From Persephonella marina EX-H1 (GTDB lineage Bacteria; Aquificota; Aquificia; Aquificales; Hydrogenothermaceae): a stretch of DNA of 64,000 nucleotides. Made by a program: the position numbers and the translations under genes. Where the stretch lies: the NCBI RefSeq assembly GCF_000021565.1, contig NC_012440.1, forward strand, positions 1,132,210-1,196,209. The letters run 5' to 3'. The notes under the pieces are model-generated. The model was given only the letters and a program-made list of their open reading frames with translations, ran no database searches and had not been told where the DNA came from. Below are positions 11,847 to 22,892 of this stretch, piece by piece (the first letter of the stretch is position 1; each line of letters starts with the position of its first letter).

Positions 11847-12146
11847 ATGGGATACAAAGGGAAGTGGAACGAAAGGTTTAAAAATCCTTACGTAAATGAG
11901 AAGCTTTTAAAGAAAATAAGAAAGATGAATGAAACAGGTGAAAGAAAGATTATAAAAACATGGGATAGAGCCTGCACAATAACGGAAGAGATGGTAGGAC
12001 ATACCATCGCTGTTTACAACGGTATGAAATTCATACCTGTTTATATCCAGCCTGAGATGGTTGGACATAAACTCGGTGAGTTTTCCCTCACAAGAACATT
12101 TAGAGGGCACCCTGACAAATCAGCAAAAGCAGTTAAGAAAAAATAA
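11847..12146 (+). CDS. rpsS: Ribosomal protein S19
   Basis: 30S head protein that contacts the A-site region and S13. 99 residues. The conserved [13 protein letters not shown]-like IAVYNGMKF and RTFRGHP C-terminal segments identify it. Start ATG 11847 directly after the rplB stop (TAGTAATG); AGAGGT lies inside the end of rplB. Confidence 0.97.
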
Positions 12147-12158
12147 GAGGTGAAAAAG

Positions 12159-12509
12159 ATGGCAGAAGCTACAAAGAAAGAGGCGAGAGCTGTTTTAAGA
12201 TATGCAAGAACTTCCCCAACAAAAGCGAGACAGGTTATTAACCTGATCAGAGGAAAGGATGTTGGAGTTGCCCTTGCTTTACTACAGGGGCTTAATAAGA
12301 GAGCTGCAAGGATGGTTGAGAAGCTTCTCAAAAGTGCTATCTCAAATGCTGAGCAGAAGGATATGGATATTGATAACCTTTACATTAAAGAGATCAGAGC
12401 TGAAGACGGACCTATACTCAAAAGGTATATCCCCAGAGCTTACGGTAGGGCAACAATGATCAAAAGACGTTTTTCACACATTTATATAACCTTAGCTGAA
12501 AGGGAATAA
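12159..12509 (+). CDS. rplV: Ribosomal protein L22
   Basis: 50S protein whose beta-hairpin lines the exit tunnel. 116 residues from ATG 12159. This start is chosen because AAGAGGTG sits 7 bases ahead; the in-frame GTG at 12150 lies within that ribosome site. ARTSPTKARQVINLIRGK and the C-terminal KRRFSHIYITLAE are characteristic. Confidence 0.95.
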   Translation: MAEATKKEARAVLRYARTSPTKARQVINLIRGKDVGVALALLQGLNKRAARMVEKLLKSAISNAEQKDMDIDNLYIKEIRAEDGPILKRYIPRAYGRATMIKRRFSHIYITLAERE

Positions 12510-12521
12510 GGAGGAATAAAA

Positions 12522-13205
12522 GTGGGTCAGAAAGTACATCCTATAGGATTTAGATTAGGTGTAACAAAAGACTGGAAATCAAAATGGTTTGCAGATAAGA
12601 AAAAATACGGTCAGCTTTTACATGAAGATGTAAAAATAAGAAAGTTTGTTGAAGAAAGGTACAAGCAGGCAGGGATAGCTGATGTAATAATAGAGAGACT
12701 TGGAGAGAAGGTAAGAATAAAGATATTGGCCTCAAAACCAGGTATTGTTATCGGAAGAAAAGGGGCTGAGGTTGAAGAGCTGAACAAGGTTCTCCAGGCT
12801 GTTACAAATGCAAAAGATGTTACAGTAAATGTTGATGAGGTTAAAAAGCCAGAACTTAATGCTAAGCTTGTTGCTGAAGATATAGCCCTTCAGCTTGAGA
12901 GAAGGGTTTCTCACAGAAGAGCGATGAAGAGAGCTATAGACAACGCTATGAAAGCCGGTGCAAAAGGTATAAAGGTTCAGGTCGGTGGAAGGATAGGTGG
13001 TGTTGATCTTGCCAGAAAGGAATGGTTTATGGCTGGAAGAATGCCACTTCAAACAATAAGAGCCGATATAGATTACGGAACAGCAAGAGCATCAACAAAA
13101 TACGGGATATTAGGTGTTAAGGTCTGGATATACAAAGGTGACAAGCTTGCTGAGCAGAAAGAGGAAGTTCTCAAGAAGATAGAAGAGGAACTTCATACAG
13201 TCTAA
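12522..13205 (+). CDS. rpsC: Ribosomal protein S3
   Basis: 30S protein of the mRNA entry tunnel. 227 residues. GTG start with AGGAGGAA ahead; the protein opens with [11 protein letters not shown]. The KH domain has its GRKG loop near residues 79-82 ([14 protein letters not shown]), and the C-terminal domain has [11 protein letters not shown]. Confidence 0.97.
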   Translation: MGQKVHPIGFRLGVTKDWKSKWFADKKKYGQLLHEDVKIRKFVEERYKQAGIADVIIERLGEKVRIKILASKPGIVIGRKGAEVEELNKVLQAVTNAKDVTVNVDEVKKPELNAKLVAEDIALQLERRVSHRRAMKRAIDNAMKAGAKGIKVQVGGRIGGVDLARKEWFMAGRMPLQTIRADIDYGTARASTKYGILGVKVWIYKGDKLAEQKEEVLKKIEEELHTV

Positions 13206-13227
13206 AAAATTAAAGGAGGATAAATAG

Positions 13228-13650
13228 ATGTCTCTCTTACAGCCAAAGAAGTTAAAATGGAGAAAACAGCAAAGGGGAAGAATGAAAGGTAAAGCTTCCC
13301 GTAGAAATTATGTTGCGTTTGGTGAGTACGGTCTTCAGGCACTTGAGCCGTGCTGGATGACATCAAGACAGATAGAGTCTGCCCGTATCGCTATAGTAAG
13401 GGAAGCTAAAAAAGGTGCGAAGGTATGGATAAGGGTTTTCCCTCATAAACCTGTTACAAGAAAACCTGCTGAAACAAGAATGGGTAAAGGGAAAGGTGAT
13501 CTTGACCATTTTGTAGCTGTTGTAAAACCAGGACATATACTTTTTGAGCTTTCAGGTGTTCCTGAAGAGGTTGCAGCTGAAGCATTCAGAAAAGCAGGAC
13601 ACAAACTTCCAATAAAAACAAGACTTGTAAAAGCAAGGGAAGAGGTGTAA
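13228..13650 (+). CDS. rplP: Ribosomal protein L16
   Basis: 50S protein in the A-site region that helps position the aminoacyl-tRNA. 140 residues. [14 protein letters not shown] at the start and [17 protein letters not shown] in the middle are family hallmarks. ATG start with AAAGGAGGA ahead. rpmC follows after 4 bases. Confidence 0.97.
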   Translation: MSLLQPKKLKWRKQQRGRMKGKASRRNYVAFGEYGLQALEPCWMTSRQIESARIAIVREAKKGAKVWIRVFPHKPVTRKPAETRMGKGKGDLDHFVAVVKPGHILFELSGVPEEVAAEAFRKAGHKLPIKTRLVKAREEV

Positions 13651-13654
13651 GCCG

Positions 13655-13861
13655 ATGAAAGCAGAAGAACTTAGAAAGTTAACAGATGATGAGCTAAAGG
13701 ATAAGCTTACAGAGCTAAAGAAAAAACTTATGAATCTAAGATTCCAGAATGCCGTTGGCGGACTTGAGAAGCCAAGTGAGATAAAGGCAACAAAAAGGGA
13801 TATAGCAAGAATATTAACTATCCTTAGAGAAAGAGAACTGTCAAAGGCTGGAGGTGAGTAA
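13655..13861 (+). CDS. rpmC: Ribosomal protein L29
   Basis: Small helical 50S protein near the tunnel exit, a neighbour of L23. 68 residues. [14 protein letters not shown] and the [13 protein letters not shown] motif with a conserved arginine-rich second helix. The final A of its TAA is the first base of the rpsQ ATG, a one-base overlap. Confidence 0.95.
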   Translation: MKAEELRKLTDDELKDKLTELKKKLMNLRFQNAVGGLEKPSEIKATKRDIARILTILRERELSKAGGE

Positions 13862-14121
13862 TGTCTCAGGAAGTAAAATCAAGAAGAAAAGAGTTTGTTG
13901 GAAAGGTTGTAAGCGATAAGATGGATAAAACCGTTGTTGTTGCTGTTGAGAGATACGTTCCACATCCACTTTACGGGAAAAGGGTTAAGAAAACTACAAA
14001 ATTCTATGCCCATGATGAAGAGAACAGATGTAAGATAGGTGATATTGTAAGAATCAGAGAGTCAAGACCTTTATCTAAATTAAAAAGATGGGTTGTTATT
14101 GAAATACTGCCACAGAAGTAA
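13861..14121 (+). CDS. rpsQ: Ribosomal protein S17
   Basis: 30S protein with an OB fold that binds 16S rRNA early. 86 residues. [14 protein letters not shown] and the [14 protein letters not shown] strand are conserved. It is followed by an 89-base gap, unusually long for this operon, which holds a candidate promoter and hairpin before rplN. Confidence 0.97.
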   Translation: MSQEVKSRRKEFVGKVVSDKMDKTVVVAVERYVPHPLYGKRVKKTTKFYAHDEENRCKIGDIVRIRESRPLSKLKRWVVIEILPQK

Positions 14122-14125
14122 TATA

Positions 14126-14154
14126 TTGATTTTCCTTTCTAAAAATTATAAAAT
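14126..14154 (+). promoter_or_regulatory. Candidate internal promoter between rpsQ and rplN
   Basis: TTGATT (14126-14131) and TAAAAT (14149-14154) are spaced by 17 bases. The start would fall near 14161, exactly at the hairpin that follows. It would let the spc half of the operon be transcribed on its own. Sequence match only; AT-rich DNA makes chance matches common. Confidence 0.5.
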
Positions 14155-14160
14155 ATTGTT

Positions 14161-14182
14161 TTGTCCTCGCTTTCGGGGACAA
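14161..14182 (+). other. Leader hairpin ahead of rplN
   Basis: TTGTCC (14161-14166) pairs with GGACAA (14177-14182), and TCG with CGG inside (one wobble), around a CTTT loop: a 9-bp stem. No T-run follows, so it is not an ordinary terminator. It may be the 5' end of an internal transcript, a stability element or a binding site for a ribosomal protein. Confidence 0.55.
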
Positions 14183-14210
14183 CCTATCCAATCAAAAAGA
14201 GGTGTAGGAA

Positions 14211-14591
14211 ATGATACGTAGAGGAACATATTTAAATACAGCTGATAACTCAGGAGCGAAAAAGGTTCAGTGTATAGGTATACCAAAAAAGGTAAACTTT
14301 GGAAAACAGACTGACTTTGCAACACTTGGTGATGTTATCACTGTAACTGTTAAAGATGCTCTCCCAAATGGAGCTGCCAAAAAAGGAAAGGTTTACAAAG
14401 CTGTTGTTGTAAGAACAGCTAAGGAAGTAAGCAGAGAGGATGGAAGCTACATAAAGTTTGATGACAATGCTGTGGTTCTCTTAAATAACAACCTTGAGCC
14501 TATAGGAACCCGTATCTTAGGACCGGTTGCCCGTGAGATAAGGGCTAAAGGATTCTACAGAATAGTGTCTTTAGCACCGGAGGTAATATAA
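14211..14591 (+). CDS. rplN: Ribosomal protein L14
   Basis: 50S protein at the subunit interface, in bridge B8. 126 residues (family about 122). The start [22 protein letters not shown] and the end [10 protein letters not shown] are as expected, with the extra residues in the middle around [11 protein letters not shown] start after AAGAGGTG. First gene of the spc group here. Confidence 0.97.
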   Translation: MIRRGTYLNTADNSGAKKVQCIGIPKKVNFGKQTDFATLGDVITVTVKDALPNGAAKKGKVYKAVVVRTAKEVSREDGSYIKFDDNAVVLLNNNLEPIGTRILGPVAREIRAKGFYRIVSLAPEVI

Positions 14592-14594
14592 AAG

Positions 14595-14960
14595 ATGGTT
14601 AAAACAAAGCTGAAAAAAGGTGACACTGTAATAGTTATCGCAGGTAAGGAAAAGGGAAAGATAGGAAAGATAAAGCAGATATTAAGGGATGAAAACCCTA
14701 ATAAGATAAGGGTTATTGTTGAAGGTGTTAATGTTGGTAAGAAACATGTGAAGCATATTGAAGGTATAAGGGAAGGTGGAATCTTTGAGATAGAAAGACC
14801 TATCCATATATCTAATGTTGCTTACTACGATGAATCAAAAGGTGAAAAGGTAAAAATAGGAATAAGAATAAGAGAAGAAGGAAACAAAGTGATAAAAGAG
14901 AGATACAACAAAAAAACAGGTGAGACTATAGATATCATTTATGAGAAAGAAAAAAAGTAA
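14595..14960 (+). CDS. rplX: Ribosomal protein L24
   Basis: 50S assembly initiator near the tunnel exit. 121 residues, slightly longer than the usual 105. The N-terminal KOW motif (KKGDTVIVIAGKEKGKIGKI) and HIEGIREGGIFEIERPIHISNV identify it. The C-terminus is lysine-rich and extended. Start ATG 14595, 3 bases after rplN, with GGAGGTAA overlapping the rplN stop region. Confidence 0.95.
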   Translation: MVKTKLKKGDTVIVIAGKEKGKIGKIKQILRDENPNKIRVIVEGVNVGKKHVKHIEGIREGGIFEIERPIHISNVAYYDESKGEKVKIGIRIREEGNKVIKERYNKKTGETIDIIYEKEKK

Positions 14961-14973
14961 GAGGTAAAAGGTA

Positions 14974-15537
14974 ATGGCTGTTGCAGAAAGATATATACCA
15001 AGACTTAGAAAGAAGTACGAAGAAGAGGTTGCACCGAAACTGATGGAGAGATTTGGATATAAATCACCTATGCAGATACCAAGGATAAAAAAGATTGTTG
15101 TTAATATGGGTGTAGGTGAGGCTGTTCAGGATATAAAACAGCTTGACAGGGCTGTTGAAGATCTCACAGCTATAACAGGACAGAGACCTGAGATAAGAAG
15201 GGCTAAAAAGTCTGAAGCTGGTTTTAAGCTCAGAAAAGGACTCCCTGTTGGTGCAAGGGTGACACTCAGAAAGGAAAGGATGTGGGACTTTCTTGATAAA
15301 CTCATATCAGTTGCTCTTCCAAGGGTTAGGGATTTTAGAGGACTTAACCCTAAATCATTTGACGGAAGAGGAAACTATGCTTTTGGACTTTCAGAACAGA
15401 TAATATTCCCTGAGATAGATTACGACAAGGTTGATAGAATCAGAGGTATGGATATTATCATAGAAACAACAGCAGAGACAGACGAAGAGGCAAGATGGTT
15501 ACTTTCATTACTTGGATTACCTATAAGAGCTCAGTAA
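14974..15537 (+). CDS. rplE: Ribosomal protein L5
   Basis: 50S central protuberance protein that binds 5S rRNA and touches P-site tRNA. 187 residues. [32 protein letters not shown] and [17 protein letters not shown] are conserved family segments. ATG start with AGAGGTAAAAGG ahead. Confidence 0.98.
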   Translation: MAVAERYIPRLRKKYEEEVAPKLMERFGYKSPMQIPRIKKIVVNMGVGEAVQDIKQLDRAVEDLTAITGQRPEIRRAKKSEAGFKLRKGLPVGARVTLRKERMWDFLDKLISVALPRVRDFRGLNPKSFDGRGNYAFGLSEQIIFPEIDYDKVDRIRGMDIIIETTAETDEEARWLLSLLGLPIRAQ

Positions 15538-15552
15538 GGAGGATTAATAAAT

Positions 15553-15741
15553 ATGGCACGTAAAGCACTTTGGGCAAAATCATTTTTAAAAGAGCCTAAA
15601 TTCAAAACAAGAAAACATGCAAGATGCCCTCTATGTGGAAGACCAAGGGGGTATTTAAGACAGTTTGATATGTGTAGAATATGCTTCAGGGAGAGAGCTT
15701 TAAGAGGTGAGATCCCTGGAGTTAAAAAAGCGAGCTGGTAA
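15553..15741 (+). CDS. rpsZ: Ribosomal protein S14, zinc-binding (type Z)
   Basis: 30S head assembly protein. 62 residues, the short zinc form. Cys 25, 28, 41 and 44 form the C-x2-C...C-x2-C zinc site. The long zinc-free form (about 100 residues) common in proteobacteria is absent from this locus. Start ATG 15553 after AAGGAGGATT; rpsH follows 11 bases on. Confidence 0.96.
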   Translation: MARKALWAKSFLKEPKFKTRKHARCPLCGRPRGYLRQFDMCRICFRERALRGEIPGVKKASW

Positions 15742-15752
15742 GGAGGCAAAAG

Positions 15753-16163
15753 ATGATAACTGATCCAATAGCAGATATGCTTGCAAGGATAAAAAATGCA
15801 CAGGCAGCAAGAAAAAGTGAGGTTTACATTCCACACTCAAAGATAAAGGAAAAGATAGCCCAGATACTTAAAAAAGAAGGATATATAGAGGATTACACAA
15901 TATCTGAGGAAAATAAAAAAGGAAATCAGGGAACATTAATAATAAAAATCAAATATCTTGATAACAGAAATACAAAACCTGCAATATCAGGATTGAGAAG
16001 GGTATCAAAACCAGGTTTAAGAAAGTATGTTGGTGCTGATGAGATCCCTTACGTTAGAAAAGGACTTGGTATAGCTATCCTCTCTACAAATAAAGGTATC
16101 CTTACAGATGCAGAAGCAAGAAAAGAGAAAGTAGGTGGAGAAGTTCTCTGCTATGTATGGTAA
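15753..16163 (+). CDS. rpsH: Ribosomal protein S8
   Basis: Central 16S rRNA-binding protein of the 30S platform; in E. coli it also represses the spc operon by binding the L24-L5 region. 136 residues. [14 protein letters not shown] opens the protein and [20 protein letters not shown] closes it, as in the family. ATG start after AAGGAGG. Confidence 0.98.
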   Translation: MITDPIADMLARIKNAQAARKSEVYIPHSKIKEKIAQILKKEGYIEDYTISEENKKGNQGTLIIKIKYLDNRNTKPAISGLRRVSKPGLRKYVGADEIPYVRKGLGIAILSTNKGILTDAEARKEKVGGEVLCYVW

Positions 16164-16195
16164 TAAACATACTCACCATTAAGGAGGCAAATTAG

Positions 16196-16735
16196 ATGTC
16201 AAGGATCGGTAAAAAACCTATTGATATACCAAAAGGGGTTGAAGTTAAGGTAGGAGAAGGAAACTTTGTTACAGTTAAAGGACCAAAAGGAGAGCTATCC
16301 TACAAATTCAATCCTGAACTGAAGATAAATGTTGAAGAAAATCAGGTAAAAGTAGAAAGACCTAATGACAGCTCTTTTATGAGAGCTATTCATGGGACAA
16401 CAAGAGCTTTAATAGCAAATATGATAAAAGGTGTGACAGAAGGTTTCACAGTTGAGCTTGAGATTGTGGGTATAGGTTACAGAGCAAACATGAAAGGGAA
16501 AGCTATAGAGCTTCAGCTCGGTTACTCTCACCCGATACATTTTGAGCCACCTGAAGGTGTTCAGATCGCTGTTGAGGGGAACATCATAAAGGTTTCAGGT
16601 ATAGACAAGCAGAAGGTTGGACAGGTTGCAGCAAAGATAAGAGATTTCAGAAAACCTGACCCTTACAAAGGAAAGGGTATAAGATACAAGGGTGAAGTTA
16701 TAAAACTGAAAGCTGGAAAATCTGTTGGTAAATAA
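16196..16735 (+). CDS. rplF: Ribosomal protein L6
   Basis: 50S protein near the sarcin-ricin loop and L7/L12 stalk base. 179 residues, two tandem copies of one fold. [15 protein letters not shown] at the start and [14 protein letters not shown] near the end are signature segments. ATG start after AAGGAGGCAA. Confidence 0.98.
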   Translation: MSRIGKKPIDIPKGVEVKVGEGNFVTVKGPKGELSYKFNPELKINVEENQVKVERPNDSSFMRAIHGTTRALIANMIKGVTEGFTVELEIVGIGYRANMKGKAIELQLGYSHPIHFEPPEGVQIAVEGNIIKVSGIDKQKVGQVAAKIRDFRKPDPYKGKGIRYKGEVIKLKAGKSVGK

Positions 16736-16757
16736 AAATAGATGAGGTAGATGGAGA

Positions 16758-17129
16758 ATGGCTGTAAAAACAAGAAGGGAAAAAAGATTAATAAGACATA
16801 AAAGAATAAGAAAAAAGGTTTTTGGAACAGCTGAAAGACCAAGAATGGCATTTTTCAAAAGCTTAAATAACCTGTACGTACAGATAATTGATGATGAAGC
16901 AGGACATACACTCGTAAGTGCCTCAACGATTGATAAAGATTTTGTTGAGAAGTATGGTGTGAGAGGCGGAAAGAATATAGAGATGGCCAAAAAGTTAGGT
17001 GAGTTTATAGCTGAGAAGGCACTTGCTAAAGGTATTCAGAACGTTGTTTTTGATAGAGGTGGTTTTATATACCACGGTAAGGTTAAAGCTTTTGCAGATG
17101 CAGCAAGAGAAAAAGGACTGAAATTTTAA
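16758..17129 (+). CDS. rplR: Ribosomal protein L18
   Basis: 5S rRNA-binding protein of the central protuberance. 123 residues. A basic N-terminal tail is followed by [20 protein letters not shown] and [23 protein letters not shown]-type C-terminal segments. ATG start after TGAGGTAGATGGAG. rpsE follows after 11 bases. Confidence 0.96.
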   Translation: MAVKTRREKRLIRHKRIRKKVFGTAERPRMAFFKSLNNLYVQIIDDEAGHTLVSASTIDKDFVEKYGVRGGKNIEMAKKLGEFIAEKALAKGIQNVVFDRGGFIYHGKVKAFADAAREKGLKF

Positions 17130-17140
17130 AGGAGTGTCAG

Positions 17141-17725
17141 ATGGGAGTAAAAAATATAGAAAGGCTTATTGAAGAGAGACAGAAGATAGAACCTATAAAC
17201 CCTGCAGAACTTACACTTGAGGAAAAGGTTGTTGAGATCAGAAGGACTACACGTGTAGTTGAAGGTGGAAGAAGATTTTCATTCTCCACACTTGCTGTTG
17301 TTGGAGACAGGAACGGACATGTTGGATTTGGACACGGAAAAGCAAATGAGGTTCCACCTTCTATAGCTAAAGCTATAGCTGATGCAAAAAAACATCTTAT
17401 AAGGGTTCCTCTTATAGAGGGAACAATACCACATGATGTTATAGGTAAGTATGAGTCAGCTGTTGTTCTTTTAAAACCGGCAAGGAAAGGTACTGGGGTT
17501 GTTGCTGGAGGACCTGTAAGACCTGTTCTTGAACTTCTTGGTGTTACAGACATTCTCACAAAGATAATAGGAAGAACAACAAACCCAAATAACACTGTAA
17601 GAGCTGTATTTGATGCACTCCTTCAGATAAGATCTCCTGAACAGGTTGCTGCTATAAGAGGTGTTGATGAGGAGAAGATAAGAAAGAACTACAGAATTTA
17701 TGCTTCAGCTCCAATAGTAAAATAG
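17141..17725 (+). CDS. rpsE: Ribosomal protein S5
   Basis: 30S protein of the decoding and mRNA-helicase region. 194 residues, with a moderate N-terminal extension. The double-stranded RNA-binding domain has RRFSFSTLAVVGDRNGHVGFG and the C-terminal domain has GTGVVAGGPVRPVLE. ATG start after AAAGGAGTG. Confidence 0.97.
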   Translation: MGVKNIERLIEERQKIEPINPAELTLEEKVVEIRRTTRVVEGGRRFSFSTLAVVGDRNGHVGFGHGKANEVPPSIAKAIADAKKHLIRVPLIEGTIPHDVIGKYESAVVLLKPARKGTGVVAGGPVRPVLELLGVTDILTKIIGRTTNPNNTVRAVFDALLQIRSPEQVAAIRGVDEEKIRKNYRIYASAPIVK

Positions 17726-17736
17726 TGGAGGAAAAG

Positions 17737-17916
17737 ATGAGAATAAAGGTTAAACTTGTAAGAGGACTCGCTGGAAAGAGAAAGGATCAGATAAAGGCTG
17801 TCAGATCACTTGGGCTTAAGAAGGTTAATGATGAGAGAATCTTAGAGAAAAATCCTATGGTTCTTGGAAATATAAATAAAGTTAAACACCTGATACAAGT
17901 GGAGGAAGTAGAGTAA
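17737..17916 (+). CDS. rpmD: Ribosomal protein L30
   Basis: Small 50S protein. 59 residues from ATG 17737, chosen because GTGGAGGAA just ahead is the ribosome site; the in-frame GTG at 17725 is part of that site. [17 protein letters not shown] and the LKKVNDERI segment match the family. Its stop overlaps the rplO start by one base. Confidence 0.95.
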   Translation: MRIKVKLVRGLAGKRKDQIKAVRSLGLKKVNDERILEKNPMVLGNINKVKHLIQVEEVE

Positions 17917-18368
17917 TGGGAATAAAACTGCACCAGTTAAAACCTTCTGAAGGGGCAACCCACAAGAAGAAAAGAGTTGGAAGGGGTATAGGATCAGGTC
18001 ACGGAAAGACATCAGGAAGAGGACATAAAGGACAGAAGTCAAGAAGAGGTTATGGTGAGCTTCCAGCATTCTTTGAAGGTGGACAGACACCATTTATTAT
18101 GAGAGTTCCTAAAAGAGGATTTAAGAATCCAAATAAAAAAGAGTATGAGATAGTAAATCTTAAAACACTTGACAGGGTTTTTGAGGCTAACGCTGAGATA
18201 ACACCTGAAGTTCTCAAGGAAAAGAGACTTGTACACTGCACATCTGCTGTGAAGATACTCGGAGAAGGAGAGCTTACAAAACCTTTAAATATAAAAGCTC
18301 ACAAATTCTCAAAATCTGCTGTAGAGAAGATAAAAGCTGCAGGTGGCAACTGTGAGATAATTGAATAA
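17916..18368 (+). CDS. rplO: Ribosomal protein L15
   Basis: 50S assembly protein. 150 residues. The glycine- and arginine-rich N-terminal tail with [19 protein letters not shown] and the [15 protein letters not shown] motif are diagnostic; the end [14 protein letters not shown] is also conserved. One-base overlap (TAATG) couples it to rpmD. Confidence 0.97.
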   Translation: MGIKLHQLKPSEGATHKKKRVGRGIGSGHGKTSGRGHKGQKSRRGYGELPAFFEGGQTPFIMRVPKRGFKNPNKKEYEIVNLKTLDRVFEANAEITPEVLKEKRLVHCTSAVKILGEGELTKPLNIKAHKFSKSAVEKIKAAGGNCEIIE

Positions 18369-18393
18369 TCTACCTAATTAGAGAGGGCCTTTA

Positions 18394-20309
<1,916 letters not shown>

Positions 20310-20321
20310 TATTAGTTTGTA

Positions 20322-21083
20322 ATGATAGAGCTCAAAACAAAGGAAGAGATTGAAAAATTAAGATACAGCAACAGAATAGTTGCTGAGATCTTACAGTTTT
20401 TAAAGGAAGAAACAAAACCTGGAATGACAGGTGTTGATATAGACGAGATAGCCCGTAGAGAATGTGAGAGAAGAGGTGTTAAACCTGCTTTTTTAGGGCT
20501 TTATGGATTTCCAGCTGCTGTCTGTGTTTCTATAAATGAGGAGATAGTTCACGGCGTTCCAAAAAAGAATAGGGTTTTAAAAGAAGGAGATATAGTAAGC
20601 CTTGATTTTGGTGTTGTTGTTGATGGCTGGTACGGAGATGCTGCCATATCTTTTGTCTTAGGTGACAAGATAAGCGACAGAAAGAAGAGGCTACTTGAAG
20701 GTGTTGAGAAAGCCTTAATGGCTGGAATAGAAAAATGTGTTCCTGGAAATAATGTAAAAGATATTGCGGCTGCTATAGAAGGCACGTTGGAGGCCTACCG
20801 TCTAGCCCCTATATGTGATTACGGGGGACATGGAATAGGGCGTAAGCCACACGAGGAACCTCATGTTTCAAACTGTGTGGCTAATGCTGAAGATGTTTTG
20901 CTGAGGCCAGGGATGGTTCTGGCTATAGAACCTATGGCAACACTTGGTAGAAGAAAGAACTTCTACCGTAAATTGAAGGATGGCTGGACTGTTGTTTCTA
21001 AGGAGAAGGCGCTTGCTGCCCATTTTGAGCATTCTGTAGCTATTACGGAAAATGGTCCAGACATACTTTCAAAATTAGATTGA
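20322..21083 (+). CDS. map: Methionine aminopeptidase, type I
   Basis: Removes the initiator methionine from new proteins. 253 residues. The metal site is complete: Asp in SLDFG, Asp in YGDAA, His in [14 protein letters not shown], Glu in AIEPMA and Glu in [12 protein letters not shown] 20322 start; ribosome site weak (TTTGTA). From about base 20780 onward it uses CGT arginine, TTG leucine and GGG glycine codons more than its 5' half, a mild compositional shift. Confidence 0.96.
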   Translation: MIELKTKEEIEKLRYSNRIVAEILQFLKEETKPGMTGVDIDEIARRECERRGVKPAFLGLYGFPAAVCVSINEEIVHGVPKKNRVLKEGDIVSLDFGVVVDGWYGDAAISFVLGDKISDRKKRLLEGVEKALMAGIEKCVPGNNVKDIAAAIEGTLEAYRLAPICDYGGHGIGRKPHEEPHVSNCVANAEDVLLRPGMVLAIEPMATLGRRKNFYRKLKDGWTVVSKEKALAAHFEHSVAITENGPDILSKLD

Positions 21084-21093
21084 AGGGTTTGTA

Positions 21094-21330
21094 ATGGGAA
21101 AGAAGAAGAAAAAGGAACAGAAGGAAAAGGGAATTGTAGTTGAAGGGACAGTTGAAGAGGCACTCCCTAATGCTATGTTCAAGGTGAAGCTTGATACTGG
21201 ACATGAGGTTCTTGCCCATGTTTCAGGTAAGATGAGGATGCACTTTATCAGGATACTTCCTGGAGACAGGGTTAAGGTGGAGCTCTCACCTTATGATTTA
21301 ACAAGAGGTAGAATAATCTTTAGAATGTGA
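21094..21330 (+). CDS. infA: Translation initiation factor IF-1
   Basis: OB-fold factor that occupies the 30S A site during initiation. 78 residues, a few more than the usual 72 because of a lysine-rich N-terminus ([11 protein letters not shown]). [28 protein letters not shown] and [15 protein letters not shown] are conserved. Start ATG 21094 with GAAGGGTTTG ahead. Confidence 0.96.
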   Translation: MGKKKKKEQKEKGIVVEGTVEEALPNAMFKVKLDTGHEVLAHVSGKMRMHFIRILPGDRVKVELSPYDLTRGRIIFRM

Positions 21331-21339
21331 GGTGGAAAG

Positions 21340-21453
21340 ATGAAGGTAAGATCTTCTGTTAAGAAAAGATGTGAGAAATGCAGAATTATTAAAAGAAACG
21401 GAAGAATTATGGTTATATGTGAAAACCCAAGACACAAACAAAAACAAGGCTAA
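21340..21453 (+). CDS. rpmJ: Ribosomal protein L36
   Basis: Smallest 50S protein, binding 23S rRNA. 37 residues: [14 protein letters not shown] at the start, ending in PRHKQKQG. Zinc ligands Cys 11, Cys 14, Cys 27 and His 32 are present, so it is the zinc-containing form. ATG 21340 follows the infA stop by 9 bases with GAGGTGGAAAG ahead; stop TAA 21451-21453. Its position between infA and rpsM is standard. Confidence 0.96.
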   Translation: MKVRSSVKKRCEKCRIIKRNGRIMVICENPRHKQKQG

Positions 21454-21466
21454 TTAGGAGGATAAG

Positions 21467-21817
21467 ATGGCTCGTATAGCTGGTGTTGACTTACCTGATA
21501 GAAAGAGACTTGAGATAGCTCTAACATACATATACGGTATTGGTAAAACAAGAGCTAAGGAGATTCTTGAGAAGACCGGAATAGATGGAATGAAAAGGGT
21601 TGGAGAGCTTACTCCAGATGAGCTTAACACTATAAGAAAGTTCATAGAACAGAACTACAAGGTGGAAGGTGATCTCAGAAGAGAAGTTGCTGTAAATATA
21701 AAGAGACTGATGGATATGGGATGTTACAGAGGAATCAGACACAGACTTGGCCTTCCTGTTAGAGGACAGAGAACAAAAACTAACGCAAAAACAAGACGTG
21801 GTAGAAAGAGAAGATAA
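21467..21817 (+). CDS. rpsM: Ribosomal protein S13
   Basis: 30S head protein forming inter-subunit bridges and touching P-site tRNA. 116 residues. [20 protein letters not shown], the YGIGKTRA helix-hairpin-helix and the C-terminal [17 protein letters not shown] tail are conserved. ATG start after AGGAGGATA. Confidence 0.98.
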   Translation: MARIAGVDLPDRKRLEIALTYIYGIGKTRAKEILEKTGIDGMKRVGELTPDELNTIRKFIEQNYKVEGDLRREVAVNIKRLMDMGCYRGIRHRLGLPVRGQRTKTNAKTRRGRKRR

Positions 21818-21840
21818 CTTTTTAATTAGATGGAGGTATC

Positions 21841-22230
21841 ATGGCAAGAAGAAGAAGAACTACAAAAAAAGTTAAAAGAACGGTTCCATACGGAATTGCT
21901 CATATACAGGCTACATTCAACAATACGATCGTGACTATAACTGATAAAGAGGGTAATGTTCTTACCTGGGCTTCAGGTGGAACGGAAGGGTTTAAGGGAA
22001 CAAGAAAGTCCACACCTTACGCTGCTCAGAAGGCTGCTGAGAAGGCTGCAAAAAGAGCTATGGATGAGTTTGGTATGAAAGATATTGAGGTCTGGGTTAA
22101 AGGTCCAGGTGCAGGTAGAGAGACAGCTATAAAAACTATTCAGGCTGTAGGACTTAATATAAAGGTCATTAAGGATGTAACTCCTATACCTCACAACGGT
22201 TGTCGTCCACCAAGCAAAAGGAGGGTTTAA
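21841..22230 (+). CDS. rpsK: Ribosomal protein S11
   Basis: 30S platform protein at the mRNA exit. 129 residues. [37 protein letters not shown] and the C-terminal THNGCRPPKKRR-type end (here [12 protein letters not shown]) are diagnostic. ATG start with GATGGAGGTATC ahead. Confidence 0.98.
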   Translation: MARRRRTTKKVKRTVPYGIAHIQATFNNTIVTITDKEGNVLTWASGGTEGFKGTRKSTPYAAQKAAEKAAKRAMDEFGMKDIEVWVKGPGAGRETAIKTIQAVGLNIKVIKDVTPIPHNGCRPPSKRRV

Positions 22231-22233
22231 TAT

Positions 22234-22851
22234 ATGGGTAGATATTTAGGTCCGTTAACAAAGGTAAGTAGAAGATTAGGTGTTTTTGTAGGTGGAAGCT
22301 TAAAGGCTTTCCAGAAGAGAAACTTTCCTCCTGGACAGCACGGAAGGGTTCAGGGAAGAAAAGTAAAGCTTTCAGATTATGCTATCAGATTACAGGAAAA
22401 ACAGAAATTAAGATATCTTTACGGCGGAATTAGAGAGAAGCAGTTTAAAAGGTACTTTGATGAGGCTGCAAGATCTGCAGGTAACACAGGTCAGATACTT
22501 CTCCAGCTTTTAGAGAGAAGACTTGATAATGTTGTTTACAGACTTGGTTTCGCAAAAACAAGAAGACAGGCAAGACAGCTTGTGAGACACGGTCATTTCC
22601 TTGTTAACGGTAGAAAGGTTGATATACCATCTTACAGGGTTGATCCTGGAGATATTATAGAGCTTAGAGAAAAGAGTAGAAATTCACCATTGTTTAAGGA
22701 AAACCTTGAAAGCAGGGATCCAAGAAGTATTCCTAACTGGCTTGAACTTGACAAGGAGAACTTCAGAGGTAAGGTGCTGGAGATACCTCAAGAGATAGAG
22801 CTTGAGATACCTGTTAACGTTCAGCTTATTATTGAGTTCTACTCAATGTAA
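22234..22851 (+). CDS. rpsD: Ribosomal protein S4
   Basis: Primary 16S rRNA-binding protein and initiator of 30S assembly; represses the alpha operon in E. coli. 205 residues. PPGQHG, LQEKQKLRYLYG and the S4 RNA-binding domain (LDNVVYRLGFAKTRRQARQLV...HFLVNGRKV, in pieces) are clear. The zinc-binding cysteines found in some S4 proteins are absent. ATG start after AGGAGGGTTT. Confidence 0.97.
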   Translation: MGRYLGPLTKVSRRLGVFVGGSLKAFQKRNFPPGQHGRVQGRKVKLSDYAIRLQEKQKLRYLYGGIREKQFKRYFDEAARSAGNTGQILLQLLERRLDNVVYRLGFAKTRRQARQLVRHGHFLVNGRKVDIPSYRVDPGDIIELREKSRNSPLFKENLESRDPRSIPNWLELDKENFRGKVLEIPQEIELEIPVNVQLIIEFYSM

Positions 22852-22892
22852 TAAACGGGAAAAATCCCAGATTTATGGAGGTAAAATAGCCT

